A DNA stretch of 64,000 nt from contig NZ_CP040004.1 in NCBI RefSeq assembly GCF_005697565.1, forward strand, positions 1 through 64,000. Direction: 5' to 3'. Below are positions 1 through 9,538 of this stretch, piece by piece (position 1 is the stretch's first letter; the number at the start of each line of letters is the position of its first letter). The notes under the pieces are model-generated. The model saw nothing but the letters and a program-made list of their open reading frames with translations, made no database searches and was not told the origin of the DNA. The position numbers and the translations under genes are program-made. Origin of the DNA: Candidatus Nanosynbacter featherlites (GTDB taxonomy: Bacteria > Patescibacteriota > Saccharimonadia > Saccharimonadales > Saccharimonadaceae).

Positions 1-1353
1 ATGAAAGAACAAGCAATCTGGCAGGGAGTGTTGGGTCAATTAGAATTGACCATTCCGTCTTCTTCATTTTCTGCATGGTTTACAAAAACAAAATTAGAAC
101 TAGTTTCCGACAAAGAAGCCGTTATCATCGTTCCAAATATTTTCGTAGAGGCTCAGTTGGAGAAAAAATTTCATACCGATATTCAAGCGGCTTTAAAATC
201 AAATGGTTTTGAAGGAGTGGTGCGGTATCGGATTGGTTCTGGTTCACGAAAAAGAACTGTCAACCGGGAGCAACCAGAAGAAGTTACCCGTCCAAAGGAA
301 CGTCGCATCATTGCGCCGACGCAAAAAAACAATAGTAATCTCAATCCGCGTTACACTTTTGATAATTTCATCGTCGGATCAAGTAATGACCTGGCTTACG
401 CTGCATGCCAAGCGGTCGCGTCGCACCCTGGTCTTAAATATAATCCACTGTATCTATATGGTGGTTCGGGTCTTGGTAAAACTCACCTCATGCAAGCAGT
501 CGGTAATGAGATTATCAAACAGCAGCCGTCAGCTCGAGTGTTATACACAACAACTGAGGCTTTTGTGAATGAATTCCTTGACTATATCCGTTTCAAGAAA
601 AAGGGGTTTTCTGATAAATATCGCAATGTTGACGTGCTGATCGTTGATGATATGCAGTTTATTGCCGGTAAAGAAAAAACTCAGGATGAATTTTTTCACA
701 CGTTTAACGACCTCCACCAAAACAATAAACAAATTATCATCAGCTCCGATAAACCACCCAAAAGCATCCCTACCCTCACCGACCGACTGCGCAGCCGTTT
801 TGAATGGGGCATGGCGATTGATATTCAAATGCCTGACTATGAAACGCGGTGTGCCATTGTCAAAGCAAAAGCTGGCCTCAGTGGCACTGAGTTAGAATCA
901 GGTGTTGTTGAATATTTGGCAGCTAATTTTAAAACTAACATCCGAGAGTTAGAGGGCGCGCTTAACCGTCTGTTGGCCTATGCTGACATGCAAGGCTTCG
1001 TGCCAGACGTAGCAGCAGCTGAAAGTGTTCTGGGAGACATGAAACGGGTTCGCCCACAACACATTACCGCTAAGCAGATCATTGATCGTACAGCACGCTA
1101 TTTTAATCTGGATCCAAAAGATATGTGTTCAGCCAGGCGCGACAAGTTCATCGTCCAGCCACGACAAATCGCCATGTATCTGTTGCGTAGCGAATTGAAA
1201 ATGAGTTTTCCAAAAATCGCTCAAGAACTTGGTCGTAAAGACCACACCACAGCCATGCACTCTGTCGAAAAAATCACCAAAGAAAGCTTAACCAACCAAC
1301 TGGTGCGTGAACAAATCAATGACGTCAAGGATAAACTCTATGTGCAAAATTAG
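1..1353 (+). CDS. dnaA: Chromosomal replication initiator protein DnaA
   Basis: DnaA binds 9-bp boxes at oriC and, as an ATP-bound filament, opens the origin for helicase loading. The 450-residue protein has the usual domains: an N-terminal interaction domain (about 1-85), a short linker, an AAA+ core with Walker A GSGLGKT near residue 155 and Walker B LIVDDMQF near 213, and a C-terminal helix-turn-helix carrying the DnaA signature RKDHTTAMHS. The length is normal for the family. The ATG is the first base of the window, so its promoter and ribosome site cannot be seen. It is followed by a DnaA-box-rich spacer and dnaN, the common bacterial origin arrangement. Identity is secure. Confidence 0.97.
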   Translation: MKEQAIWQGVLGQLELTIPSSSFSAWFTKTKLELVSDKEAVIIVPNIFVEAQLEKKFHTDIQAALKSNGFEGVVRYRIGSGSRKRTVNREQPEEVTRPKERRIIAPTQKNNSNLNPRYTFDNFIVGSSNDLAYAACQAVASHPGLKYNPLYLYGGSGLGKTHLMQAVGNEIIKQQPSARVLYTTTEAFVNEFLDYIRFKKKGFSDKYRNVDVLIVDDMQFIAGKEKTQDEFFHTFNDLHQNNKQIIISSDKPPKSIPTLTDRLRSRFEWGMAIDIQMPDYETRCAIVKAKAGLSGTELESGVVEYLAANFKTNIRELEGALNRLLAYADMQGFVPDVAAAESVLGDMKRVRPQHITAKQIIDRTARYFNLDPKDMCSARRDKFIVQPRQIAMYLLRSELKMSFPKIAQELGRKDHTTAMHSVEKITKESLTNQLVREQINDVKDKLYVQN

Positions 1354-1607
1354 TGGAAAACCTGTGCAAGACCTATGGAATTCTGTCCGCAGCCTGCGAC
1401 TAACCTTGTGGCAAAATTTAGTAGACTCTGCACAGCTGTGGGTTACCACCGCTTTATCCACTGCTATATACCACACCCATCCACACCGCTATCCACAGCT
1501 ATTTTTGCCTAGCCACCTCTGTTTGAATAATTGTTTTACTCAGTTTCCACAGCACCTATTATTACTAACACCAGATAAAAAATAAGAAAGGTTATATAAT
1601 AGTAACT
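1354..1607. other. Probable oriC segment, dnaA-dnaN spacer with DnaA boxes
   Basis: This 254-base spacer has several near matches to the DnaA box TTATCCACA: TTATCCACT at 1454-1462, CCATCCACA at 1477-1485, CTATCCACA at 1489-1497, and TGTGGGTTA (reverse orientation) at 1437-1445. Further weaker TCCACA/TGTGG cores lie near 1352, 1418 and 1543. A T/A-rich stretch (about 1520-1595) next to dnaN could be the unwinding element. The position between dnaA and dnaN is typical of oriC. Origin function is inferred; part of the origin could also lie upstream of dnaA, outside the window. Confidence 0.7.
1595..1607 (+). promoter_or_regulatory. dnaN -10 box, leaderless start
   Basis: A consensus TATAAT at 1595-1600 lies only 7 bases before the dnaN ATG (1608), with no room for a Shine-Dalgarno site on the transcript. 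This implies a leaderless dnaN mRNA. Confidence 0.6.
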
Positions 1608-2708
1608 ATGAAGCTTTCAGTCACACAAGAAAATTTTGCAAAAGCGCTTAGTAATATTGGAAGAGTGGCTTCTGGTCGCGTTGAACTTCCTATTCTGAAC
1701 AATATTTTGCTTCGTACGGACGGAGGAAGATTATTGATTGCAGCTACCAATTTGGAAATTGCTTCCACCCAGTATATTGGTGCCAAAATACAATCGCCAG
1801 GTTCGATCACCATCCCGGCACGACTGATCTCAGAATTTATCTCAACCTTGCCAAGCGGTACTATCGACCTGGAGACCAAAGACGATCATCTGCACATCAC
1901 TTCTGGTAAATTTAAATCAGTTATCAATGGCGTCATTGCTGATGAATTTCCAGAATTACCAACCATCAATGAAGATACAGCAGTGCGCTACGAAATCGCC
2001 ACTGATGATCTGAAAAAAGCAGTGTCACAAACCATTTTGGCGGCCAGCTCTGATATGGCTCGGGCAGTGCTGACTGGCGTGTATTGGCATACGTTTGAAA
2101 ATGAGCTATATCTAGCGGCGACTGATGGCTACCGGTTGGCTGAGCGAAAACTCATGAAAGCGGATGGTGAAGTTGCAGCCATCATCCCGACGTCTGCGCT
2201 ACAGGAAGTGATTCGTAGTTTAAGTGATGCCACAGAAACCATCGTGATATTGTTTGGTGATGATCAAGTTTGTTTCCAGACACCAGAACTAGAAATTATT
2301 AGTCGCTTGATTGACGGAAAATTCCCAGACTATCGCCAGCTGATTCCTCAGCAGTCACAGACGGAAATCATCGTCTCACGCGCCGACCTCAGCCGCATCA
2401 CCAAAGTTGCTAGCTTGTTTGCTCGAGAGTCAGGCGGCGGCGTTACTATCAATGCTTCAGCTGAAGACAATATCATTTCCATCCACTCCATCGCCTCAGA
2501 ACTTGGTGAAAACACCTCAGAAGCAACTGCTAAGATTTCTGCTGACGGTCAAATTACGCTCAACTCTCGGTATTTGACTGAAGCTTTGAATGTTACAGAC
2601 GGAGAGGAAGTATCATTTGCCTTCAGTGGTAAGCTCTCCCCGTGTATCATTCAGTCCACGGCTAAGAAGCGTGACTATATTCACATCATTATGCCGCTAA
2701 AAAGTTAG
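1608..2708 (+). CDS. dnaN: DNA polymerase III beta subunit (sliding clamp)
   Basis: This is the ring-shaped clamp that tethers the replicative polymerase to DNA. The 366-residue product has the three-repeat clamp layout, beginning MKLSVTQENFAKAL and ending with the conserved C-terminal pattern IMPLKS (most clamps end in MPMR or MPLR). Internal landmarks include the family-typical stretch ATDGYRLAERK near residue 175. Length is normal. It follows dnaA across the probable origin and has its own -10 box 7 bases before the ATG. The next genes are on the opposite strand, and the clamp gene ends two bases before the stop of the converging gene. Confidence 0.97.
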   Translation: MKLSVTQENFAKALSNIGRVASGRVELPILNNILLRTDGGRLLIAATNLEIASTQYIGAKIQSPGSITIPARLISEFISTLPSGTIDLETKDDHLHITSGKFKSVINGVIADEFPELPTINEDTAVRYEIATDDLKKAVSQTILAASSDMARAVLTGVYWHTFENELYLAATDGYRLAERKLMKADGEVAAIIPTSALQEVIRSLSDATETIVILFGDDQVCFQTPELEIISRLIDGKFPDYRQLIPQQSQTEIIVSRADLSRITKVASLFARESGGGVTINASAEDNIISIHSIASELGENTSEATAKISADGQITLNSRYLTEALNVTDGEEVSFAFSGKLSPCIIQSTAKKRDYIHIIMPLKS

Positions 2709-2709
2709 C

Positions 2710-3438
2710 TTAACGATCACGGAATTTGTAGCACCACGATGGCTGTCCATTGCCACACGGTACAGCGGCTCGACTATCTTTTTCTTTCTTGGTTGGTATG
2801 ATGTAGTTATTAATCTTCAAGTCGTAGTTATCTGGTGTCGCGCCAAGCCTGGCGAGTCGTTCTAATATTTGACTCAGAAGCGCGTCACCGTTGCGCCCGA
2901 CCATGGTGATACAGATGCCGATTTTATGCGATTTCTTGATATCCGTGCGATATGGCTGACACGAGAAGACTCGGTAATCTCTGTCTTCAAATGGTAGATG
3001 CTGCAATATTGGATTAGCCTCATCGATTTCCTTACCGACCCTGTTTACTTGTCGACTACCTAGTCCATCCAAGACTTTGGCATATTTTTTCTGCTTCAGT
3101 TCATTTTTTGCTTTATCACTTTTCGGTGTCAGGGCAAACAACAGTTTTCGTTCTTTTCCCTTCTCCAGGTCAAGTACAATAGTATATGTTTCATAGCCAT
3201 CAGCACTGAAACTGAAAGTATGTTTACCGCTTTTAACCGTTACGGGTTTATCAGAGGTGATGGTCTGGTTTTTCACTGAATCATAAGACATTTTGACAGT
3301 TTCTGGCGCAAAGGTTGCCAGCAGTGTGGTATCGCGGGTGACGGTTTGGAATACATAGTATGAAATGAAAGCAACAAGCAGCGCGCCAATGATCACTGCA
3401 CCGCCAATAATTTTTTGTTTAGTAATGACTGGCTGCAT
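2710..3438 (-). CDS. Membrane-anchored protein with PEGA-like domain
   Basis: I cannot name a specific family for this 242-residue protein. An N-terminal membrane anchor (about residues 10-32) is followed by a stretch resembling PEGA domains, with KPVTVKSGKHTFSFSADGYE near 63-85, a fold usually found on the outside of the membrane. A C-terminal region (about 135-242) has no recognised motif and contains several cysteines. The start is supported by a GAAAGGAAA ribosome site. It is the last gene of the minus-strand secretion locus, 12 bases after the cell-wall hydrolase, so it is probably co-transcribed and works at the envelope. That role is inferred. Confidence 0.6.
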   Translation of the reverse strand: MQPVITKQKIIGGAVIIGALLVAFISYYVFQTVTRDTTLLATFAPETVKMSYDSVKNQTITSDKPVTVKSGKHTFSFSADGYETYTIVLDLEKGKERKLLFALTPKSDKAKNELKQKKYAKVLDGLGSRQVNRVGKEIDEANPILQHLPFEDRDYRVFSCQPYRTDIKKSHKIGICITMVGRNGDALLSQILERLARLGATPDNYDLKINNYIIPTKKEKDSRAAVPCGNGQPSWCYKFRDR

Positions 3439-3450
3439 GATATTTCCTTT

Positions 3451-4686
3451 CTAGGTTTTGTTTGATTGAATGACGCGAACTAAGATGTTGCCTGCCTGGC
3501 TGAGTTGGTAATCAACTGATCCTTGCTTGATGAATATCGGCACCGTATCATCAAGTGAGGCATTAGCGGCGACATACCCTCCGCCGACGTCACCGGTGTA
3601 AATCAAGGTATGTCCGTAACCACCATGGCTTGGGTGGAGGAGAATATCACCCGGCTGCAAGTCTGAGGCAGATGGGCGCTCGATGATTTTGAATTTTTCT
3701 GGATGAGATTTTACATAAGAATATTGTGCTGTAGTGCCAATCGGTTCATAATCTTTATCTGCACCAGAGGTACGCATCACCGTCGCTATAAATCGACCGC
3801 AGTCAGTGTCTGAACTACCGACGACACTCGGGTTATTTTTCTTGACCGCATCAATATATTCAGCTTTAGCCGTGTGGTTATTAGCTCCTTTATCAGTGTT
3901 TGGATTCCATGCTAATTGTTTGGCTGTATCGACGATACTTTGTCCGGCGACGCTTGACCCATCACCACTACAACCAGTTGCTGATGCTGAACTAATTTGT
4001 GCGCCGCCCGAATCACTACCAGCGCTTGGCGCGATTTTCGATGGATCGCCATCTTGGATTTTACCCTTATAACTGTTGAAAATCTCAGAAGCATACTGGG
4101 CACGGTTACCTTCTTCATTTGGGCCATAGCGCTCAAATGTTTCACCAAACTCGACCGCCAAAGCGCTGACACTACTTCCTGATTTATCGGTGTGTTTAAG
4201 TAATACCTTTAAACCAGCGTTTTCTGCTCCATTTAACTCTTCCCAGAGATATTCTAATTGTCCTTCAATGGTACTGTAGTTTGGCTTCTTTTCCAGATTC
4301 GTGCGGCGTCCACCCAGCCACTGAGCGATGCCGAAGGCACCGATGCTGTTGAGTGCACTTGGATCAATGCGAGACTCCTGTTGGAGGTTACCAGCCACAG
4401 CTGCTGCTTGTACCAAAGTTAGGCCCTTACCGGTAAAGAATTTAAGAACCTTTTCTACATTTTCGCCAGAAAGTTCACCAGTTGCGGTGTTTTGGGTTGA
4501 GCAGATTTGGCTATTTGGATTGGTAATATTAATGTCGTTTTTAATATAATCTTGGTAAGGGATGCCAGCTGGCTGATTCTTCTTTTCTTCTTTTTTATCT
4601 TTTTCTGGTGCTGCTGAAGAATTTGCGGTCAAAAATATGATACAGCCCGCCAAAGCCAACAGTAGACCAACAGTTACTCGTTTCAT
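3451..4686 (-). CDS. Exported cell-wall hydrolase: phage-lysozyme-like plus NlpC/CHAP-like domains
   Basis: This 411-residue protein is predicted to cut peptidoglycan. It has a signal-type hydrophobic N-terminus (MKRVTVGLLLALAGCIIFL), then a domain resembling tail-associated phage lysozymes (about 60-190; AAVAGNLQQESRIDP, GIAQWLGGRR), a Ser/Gly-rich linker, and a C-terminal papain-like amidase domain with candidate Cys296 (DCGRF) and His359 (GYGHTLIY). The ATG at 4686 overlaps the TGA of the preceding gene and follows an AGGAG site, so I prefer it to the in-frame ATG at 4716. Such two-domain hydrolases accompany Gram-positive type IV secretion systems (VirB1-like role). Opening the wall for the secretion channel, or attacking a host wall, is inferred. 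Confidence 0.8.
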   Translation of the reverse strand: MKRVTVGLLLALAGCIIFLTANSSAAPEKDKKEEKKNQPAGIPYQDYIKNDINITNPNSQICSTQNTATGELSGENVEKVLKFFTGKGLTLVQAAAVAGNLQQESRIDPSALNSIGAFGIAQWLGGRRTNLEKKPNYSTIEGQLEYLWEELNGAENAGLKVLLKHTDKSGSSVSALAVEFGETFERYGPNEEGNRAQYASEIFNSYKGKIQDGDPSKIAPSAGSDSGGAQISSASATGCSGDGSSVAGQSIVDTAKQLAWNPNTDKGANNHTAKAEYIDAVKKNNPSVVGSSDTDCGRFIATVMRTSGADKDYEPIGTTAQYSYVKSHPEKFKIIERPSASDLQPGDILLHPSHGGYGHTLIYTGDVGGGYVAANASLDDTVPIFIKQGSVDYQLSQAGNILVRVIQSNKT

Positions 4687-7600
4687 TGTACTCTCCTTGC
4701 GTAATCCCAGTGCCATGGTTCATCTTTATACCAACCAGGATTATTGCGATCCCTTGCCCATGGTGGGTTGACGAAGCCGTATTTTGAAGCATTGGCGGCT
4801 AGCCATAGGTAGATTGGTGTATTAAAACTAGAGCCACCAACATTAATATCCAAGGCTAGCCCATGACCGTGTTTTGAAGTTCCTGGAGATGCCTGTGTTA
4901 TGCCGCTTGAAAAGTAATCCTGTTGAGTCGCTAGAGTTCGGTATGATTCAGTAATGGTCATATGTTGACCACCGTGTTCCTGGGCGTACGCTTCATTCAT
5001 CGCGTCAAAGGCTTGAGCGGCCTTTGGATGCATATAGTGACCTGGCGCGGTTTTTAGCTCACTCATGGCTGACAGCGGAATCTCACCGTTTTTATGTCCA
5101 CCCCATGATGCGGGCTCAGCGCCAAAGGTTTGTGCTTCTTCAAGTTCTGGCGGGCCAATGGCATCTCCAACCGGTCCGCTACTTGGCTGTTGCGCTCCAG
5201 TGTTAGCTGATGGATCATCAATTTCCTTTGGGTAATATTTACCTTCCTTGTCGTCGGCCATCAGCGCCAGGTTACCAGCCACTGTTAATTCCAGTGCGCA
5301 TGGGTCAGCTACACTATATGTTGGAACTAAGTCACCTTCGTGAATTCCGTAACTTTCTTCACGTGCTTTGGCTTTGGCTGAACAGACATTGTCGGTGTAT
5401 TGACTTGGGTCGGCTTTATAGACTGCTTCATCACTAAAGCCATGCCATGTCACGCCAAAGGCCCGTAAGACGGCTGCTTGATCGTATTTAGCAGCGTGAG
5501 TATGAGCCGGTGTGACGGCAGACGCCAAAGCAACTGGCGCGCGTGCAAGTAGTCGCGCGGTCGAAAATCCAGACGTTGGCATGACGGCTAGTAATTGTCC
5601 AGCTACTGAGCGTTTGAGCGTTGGGTCGAACAATTTTGCCATCAATGGTTGTTCACGGAATTCTTCGTCGCGCTCCTGCTCAATTTGTTTTGCCAGTACA
5701 CTAACCTGCTGGTTGGTTAATCGCGCTCCACCAATTCCATCCGGCTGTTTGGAGCCTGAATCAGCCCCAGCCTGCCCAGCTTCAGTGCTACTTTGCATGG
5801 TTGTTGTGAGTCCACCATGGAGAGCCTCAAAGTTATTATTACCTGGAGCATCAACTCCCACCTCTGGTATACCGAACAGTAGACTTACTGCCCAGCCCAT
5901 GGCTTTTTCAATCAAACCTTCCGAAAGTTCAACAAGCTGCTTCAATCCTGGTAGTTCCTGTAGATAACTAAAGAACCAACTGAATACCTTGCCGACTGTG
6001 TCGCCAACAAAGTCGATGATTGCACCAAAGGTGCTGTTCCAGGCTTCGGCAATTCCTGCTAGCACTCGCCAAACAGGATATTTCGTAAAGGTAGTGTAGT
6101 CTTTGACGATTTTTTTCTCTGGACAGACAAGTTCACCAGGATCCAAAGCAACAACCTTTTGTTCACCACCAACGTCACATTTGGTGCGAATACCACCGTC
6201 CTCAGCATATGCCGTTGGATATAGTAGTGAGGCTGCGGTGTTATTACCGCCAAACGTCGCTTGGAATATTGGTGCTGATTCAGCGCCGTCAAACAGTGAG
6301 GTTGCTAATTCAACGTGCTGAATATTGTCGATTGTTCCGGCACGAATTTGGTCTCGGGTTAAGACTGGGCTGGCTTCCTCGTCATAGGTAAAAGCGGTGT
6401 ATAATTGCTTCTTCTGGTCCGCTCCAACGATCTCAATAATTTTTTCATTAACCGCTCCCACGATTTTTGCAACAAGGTCAATTGCTCCAATGATGGCATT
6501 GGCAGCCGCTATTTTCTTAAATAATTGTTTGCTGATAATTTTACCTAGTGGTGTGTCCGGTGCTGCTTTGGACAGAGAGTCGATATTGTTAATGGCTTCT
6601 TTTTGACCTTTAATTTTCTTCACTTTTTCATCAGCTTTTGTCTTATTATCGCCAGTGGCCTTTTCAGCCTCTTTCTCCGCCTCGCTGATCTTTGAATCAA
6701 GATCATTATTTAGTTTATCTAACGTATCTTGACATTTTTTAGCGTCAGTACCATCTAAACATCCCAAATATGCTGCAAAGCGAGGTGACATTTTGGCAGT
6801 GATGCGGGTATTCATGTTCAGTTTAATTTTAGCCTTAAAATCAGCATATTTCTGACCAGCTTTTTCCGGTATGATATTAAACTTTTTCACCCCATATTTT
6901 CGGTACAAAACACGTTTGGATAGATAGCGCATGAAGTAATTACGGCCATGAACTTTACGTGTCATCTTTTTGATGTGACGACGCATATCTTTGTGAGATA
7001 GTTCTTTCTCTACCCCCTTTAAAACAGAGTCCATATCTTTTGACTCAAGATGCATAGAAAATGATGTTGCCTTACCACCCAAGGTATTTCGCCCGCTGGC
7101 ATTAAACACAACTTTAACCTTTCTTCCTTCTTGTTCAAACTTAGCGTCAAGCTGTTCCTCAAACCAGGTACTGTACTTTGTGGCTCCTAAGTGACACAAC
7201 ACACCACCGCCAGCACAAAATACGATGTTTGCGTCACCCGGATATGCGGTTTGCATCATTTTCATGGCAACCCAGCGTGTGGTGATATATTCTAGCCGTT
7301 GGTTAATGGCGTGTTGTGGCACAGAGCTGAGCTGGTCGGTGATGGTGGAGACCATGGCATCAAGCTTATATGGCAAAATTGTGAAAAATAACATCATTAA
7401 GCCAAATAATCCTCCACCAATGCCGGCTGTGGCACCCCATTTTTTGCGAGTCATATTCGCCAAGAGGTTGCCGCGCTTTTTACCGCCAGCCTTACCCAAA
7501 GGAGACCGAGAATATAGCTGCTCTTGATTGTTAACACTGTCCGCGGCGTTTAGTCCATCATCTTTCTTGTCGTCGTCATAGAAATTATCCTTGGCGGCAT

Positions 7601-7697
7601 TGTTTTCCATGGAATTAAGATATTTGGACGTTTGTTCAGAAGCCGGATTGAGCCGTTCATCAATATCTGGATCGGTCGTATAGTCAATCCGTGGCAT
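4683..7697 (-). CDS. Large secretion-locus membrane protein with C-terminal M15 (VanY-like) peptidase
   Basis: This 1004-residue protein starts with a charged, likely cytoplasmic segment, has a membrane helix near 90-112, a long basic and coiled-coil-prone region (about 325-375, many Lys/Glu), hydrophobic stretches near 395-425 and 560-620, and a C-terminal D,D-carboxypeptidase domain of peptidase family M15. The zinc-site pattern SxHxxGxAxD is intact (Ser941, His943, Asp950), as are Glu993 and His996 in EPWHW. It lies 2 bases after virB4 and overlaps the next hydrolase gene by 4 bases. The fusion of a secretion-locus membrane protein with an M15 enzyme is unusual. A structural role for the rest is inferred. 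Confidence 0.75.
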   Translation of the reverse strand: MPRIDYTTDPDIDERLNPASEQTSKYLNSMENNAAKDNFYDDDKKDDGLNAADSVNNQEQLYSRSPLGKAGGKKRGNLLANMTRKKWGATAGIGGGLFGLMMLFFTILPYKLDAMVSTITDQLSSVPQHAINQRLEYITTRWVAMKMMQTAYPGDANIVFCAGGGVLCHLGATKYSTWFEEQLDAKFEQEGRKVKVVFNASGRNTLGGKATSFSMHLESKDMDSVLKGVEKELSHKDMRRHIKKMTRKVHGRNYFMRYLSKRVLYRKYGVKKFNIIPEKAGQKYADFKAKIKLNMNTRITAKMSPRFAAYLGCLDGTDAKKCQDTLDKLNNDLDSKISEAEKEAEKATGDNKTKADEKVKKIKGQKEAINNIDSLSKAAPDTPLGKIISKQLFKKIAAANAIIGAIDLVAKIVGAVNEKIIEIVGADQKKQLYTAFTYDEEASPVLTRDQIRAGTIDNIQHVELATSLFDGAESAPIFQATFGGNNTAASLLYPTAYAEDGGIRTKCDVGGEQKVVALDPGELVCPEKKIVKDYTTFTKYPVWRVLAGIAEAWNSTFGAIIDFVGDTVGKVFSWFFSYLQELPGLKQLVELSEGLIEKAMGWAVSLLFGIPEVGVDAPGNNNFEALHGGLTTTMQSSTEAGQAGADSGSKQPDGIGGARLTNQQVSVLAKQIEQERDEEFREQPLMAKLFDPTLKRSVAGQLLAVMPTSGFSTARLLARAPVALASAVTPAHTHAAKYDQAAVLRAFGVTWHGFSDEAVYKADPSQYTDNVCSAKAKAREESYGIHEGDLVPTYSVADPCALELTVAGNLALMADDKEGKYYPKEIDDPSANTGAQQPSSGPVGDAIGPPELEEAQTFGAEPASWGGHKNGEIPLSAMSELKTAPGHYMHPKAAQAFDAMNEAYAQEHGGQHMTITESYRTLATQQDYFSSGITQASPGTSKHGHGLALDINVGGSSFNTPIYLWLAANASKYGFVNPPWARDRNNPGWYKDEPWHWDYARRVQ

Positions 7698-7699
7698 AA

Positions 7700-9538
7700 T
7701 TATACTGCTCCATAACCACCAATTGGTGTTTCAGACGGAAGTTGCTTCGTCGGTGAGGTATTGATCAGATCGTACTCGGTGTCACTGGCTTGAATTTGGA
7801 TGTGTACGTGGTTTTGTCCAGCAAAGAACAAACCCTGTCCAACCGGGAAATTCGCCAGGCGTTTCTGTTCTTCCTCGGTCAACTTGAACACACTGGAAAG
7901 TACATCAACGGCACTTGATGACTGTTTGAGAAGCAGCTGCATGGATGAGTTGGCGACGATGGCGCGACCCATTTTACTACCCACAAAGTCTTCGACGTCC
8001 TGGGTGATTGTGGTGAGGCCTAGTTGATATTTTCGGGCTCGCTTAGCTAGGCTAAACAAGAAGCTGGCTGAATCTTCATATTTCATCAATTGCCACGCCT
8101 CGTCAACGATCAACATACGCTTTTTCTGGTCGGTTCGAGTGATATTCCAGATGTGATTCAATACAATATACATAGCCGTTGGGCGTAGTTCGTCTTCTAG
8201 GTCTCGGATATTAAAAACTACCATGGCGTTATTGATGTCAATGTTGCTCTGCTGGCTGAAAATACCAGCAAATGTACCAGAGGTAAACTTACGCAGACGC
8301 TGTGCTAGTTGTGGGCCAGTACCGCCCATGTGTAGCAGCGTGTCGTACAAATCGTGAATGGTTGGTGGTGTTGAATTGTGCGTTAGTGGGTCTGACGTGA
8401 TGCCGACACGAGCGTAGGTATCAATCAAAGCCTGATCAATATCCGCCTCCTCTGCCGCGGTGAGTCCAATTGAGCCAGCTACTGAACCGCCCAACATCTG
8501 ACGCAACAAACCGTGCAGTGTAACCAAGTTAGCACGCAAAGCATCGTCCGCCTCCTCAGTATCAATCACCCGTGGTAAATCAAACGGATTAATACGCGTG
8601 TCACTGTTCAAACTCAAGCGTATGTGACTACCACCAACCGCATCACACAACTTTTGGTATTCATTTTCTGGGTCGATGATGACAATGTCAGCGCCAGTCA
8701 TCATACTGCGCAGTGCTTCCAGTTTCACTGTAAACGACTTACCAGCACCAGACTTGGCAAACACCACCATGTTGGCGTTTTCTAGAGAAAATCGGTCAAA
8801 GATCACCAAACCATTGTTGTGCATATTGATGCCATACAATACACCCTTGCCGTCAGTTAAGTCAGCAGATGTGAATGGGAAGCTGGTGGAGATGGCACCA
8901 GTGTTCATGTTGCGGCGAATCTGTAGTTGGTCCATCAACTGAGGAACGGTACTGTTCAGTCCTTGCTCTTGCTGATTTGATGCTACCTTACTAAATATGA
9001 GCTGCTGACCAAAGATTGTTTCAATTTTATGTTGAATAAAATTCAGCTCATCAAGACTGTCGGCATAAATCGTCACATATAACCCATAACGGAAGAATTT
9101 CTCTGAACCAATCTGTAGCTGGTTACGCAGTTCTTCGGCATCCTGTAAGGCAGCTTCCATGGCCGGGTCACGCACACGCCCCTTTTCTGCGTTGATATTC
9201 ATACTTGCTTCCAGCTGAGTCACTTTTTTACGCAAATTGTTAAGCACCACCTGAGTGTCGACTGGGTAGATGAACATGCTGATATCCAGCACTTCGTCGA
9301 TGTTAATCACCGAGCTCAACCAACCAGTGTAAATTTCACGAGGATAGCCATAGACGTAGATAGTGCGACCATATTTGGCACCCAGTCGGAAATAGCTTGC
9401 TTGAATTTCCACACTGCTTGGTGCAATAAAGTCGCGCAAGGTTCTCACACCGGTCAAGAAAGCTTGCTCAACTTCAGCTTGTTCACGAGCACGCTGTTGA
9501 GCGGCAATGTCGATGGCGTCTAATTTTTTCTTAGCCAT
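7700..9538 (-). CDS. virB4: VirB4-like type IV secretion ATPase
   Basis: This is the motor ATPase of type IV secretion, acting at the inner face of the membrane. The 612-residue protein has Walker A SGAGKSFTVK near residue 260, Walker B RMLIVDEAW near 476, and the downstream TTITQDVEDF segment typical of VirB4/TraC/TrbE. The N-terminal quarter has the VirB4 pattern for this class (YVYGYPREIYTGWL near 60). Full VirB4 proteins usually run about 800 residues; the missing front part resembles the product of the preceding gene, whose stop overlaps this ATG. The two ORFs therefore look like a split VirB4. Neighbours PrgI and VirB6-like proteins support the assignment. Confidence 0.9.
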   Translation of the reverse strand: MAKKKLDAIDIAAQQRAREQAEVEQAFLTGVRTLRDFIAPSSVEIQASYFRLGAKYGRTIYVYGYPREIYTGWLSSVINIDEVLDISMFIYPVDTQVVLNNLRKKVTQLEASMNINAEKGRVRDPAMEAALQDAEELRNQLQIGSEKFFRYGLYVTIYADSLDELNFIQHKIETIFGQQLIFSKVASNQQEQGLNSTVPQLMDQLQIRRNMNTGAISTSFPFTSADLTDGKGVLYGINMHNNGLVIFDRFSLENANMVVFAKSGAGKSFTVKLEALRSMMTGADIVIIDPENEYQKLCDAVGGSHIRLSLNSDTRINPFDLPRVIDTEEADDALRANLVTLHGLLRQMLGGSVAGSIGLTAAEEADIDQALIDTYARVGITSDPLTHNSTPPTIHDLYDTLLHMGGTGPQLAQRLRKFTSGTFAGIFSQQSNIDINNAMVVFNIRDLEDELRPTAMYIVLNHIWNITRTDQKKRMLIVDEAWQLMKYEDSASFLFSLAKRARKYQLGLTTITQDVEDFVGSKMGRAIVANSSMQLLLKQSSSAVDVLSSVFKLTEEEQKRLANFPVGQGLFFAGQNHVHIQIQASDTEYDLINTSPTKQLPSETPIGGYGAV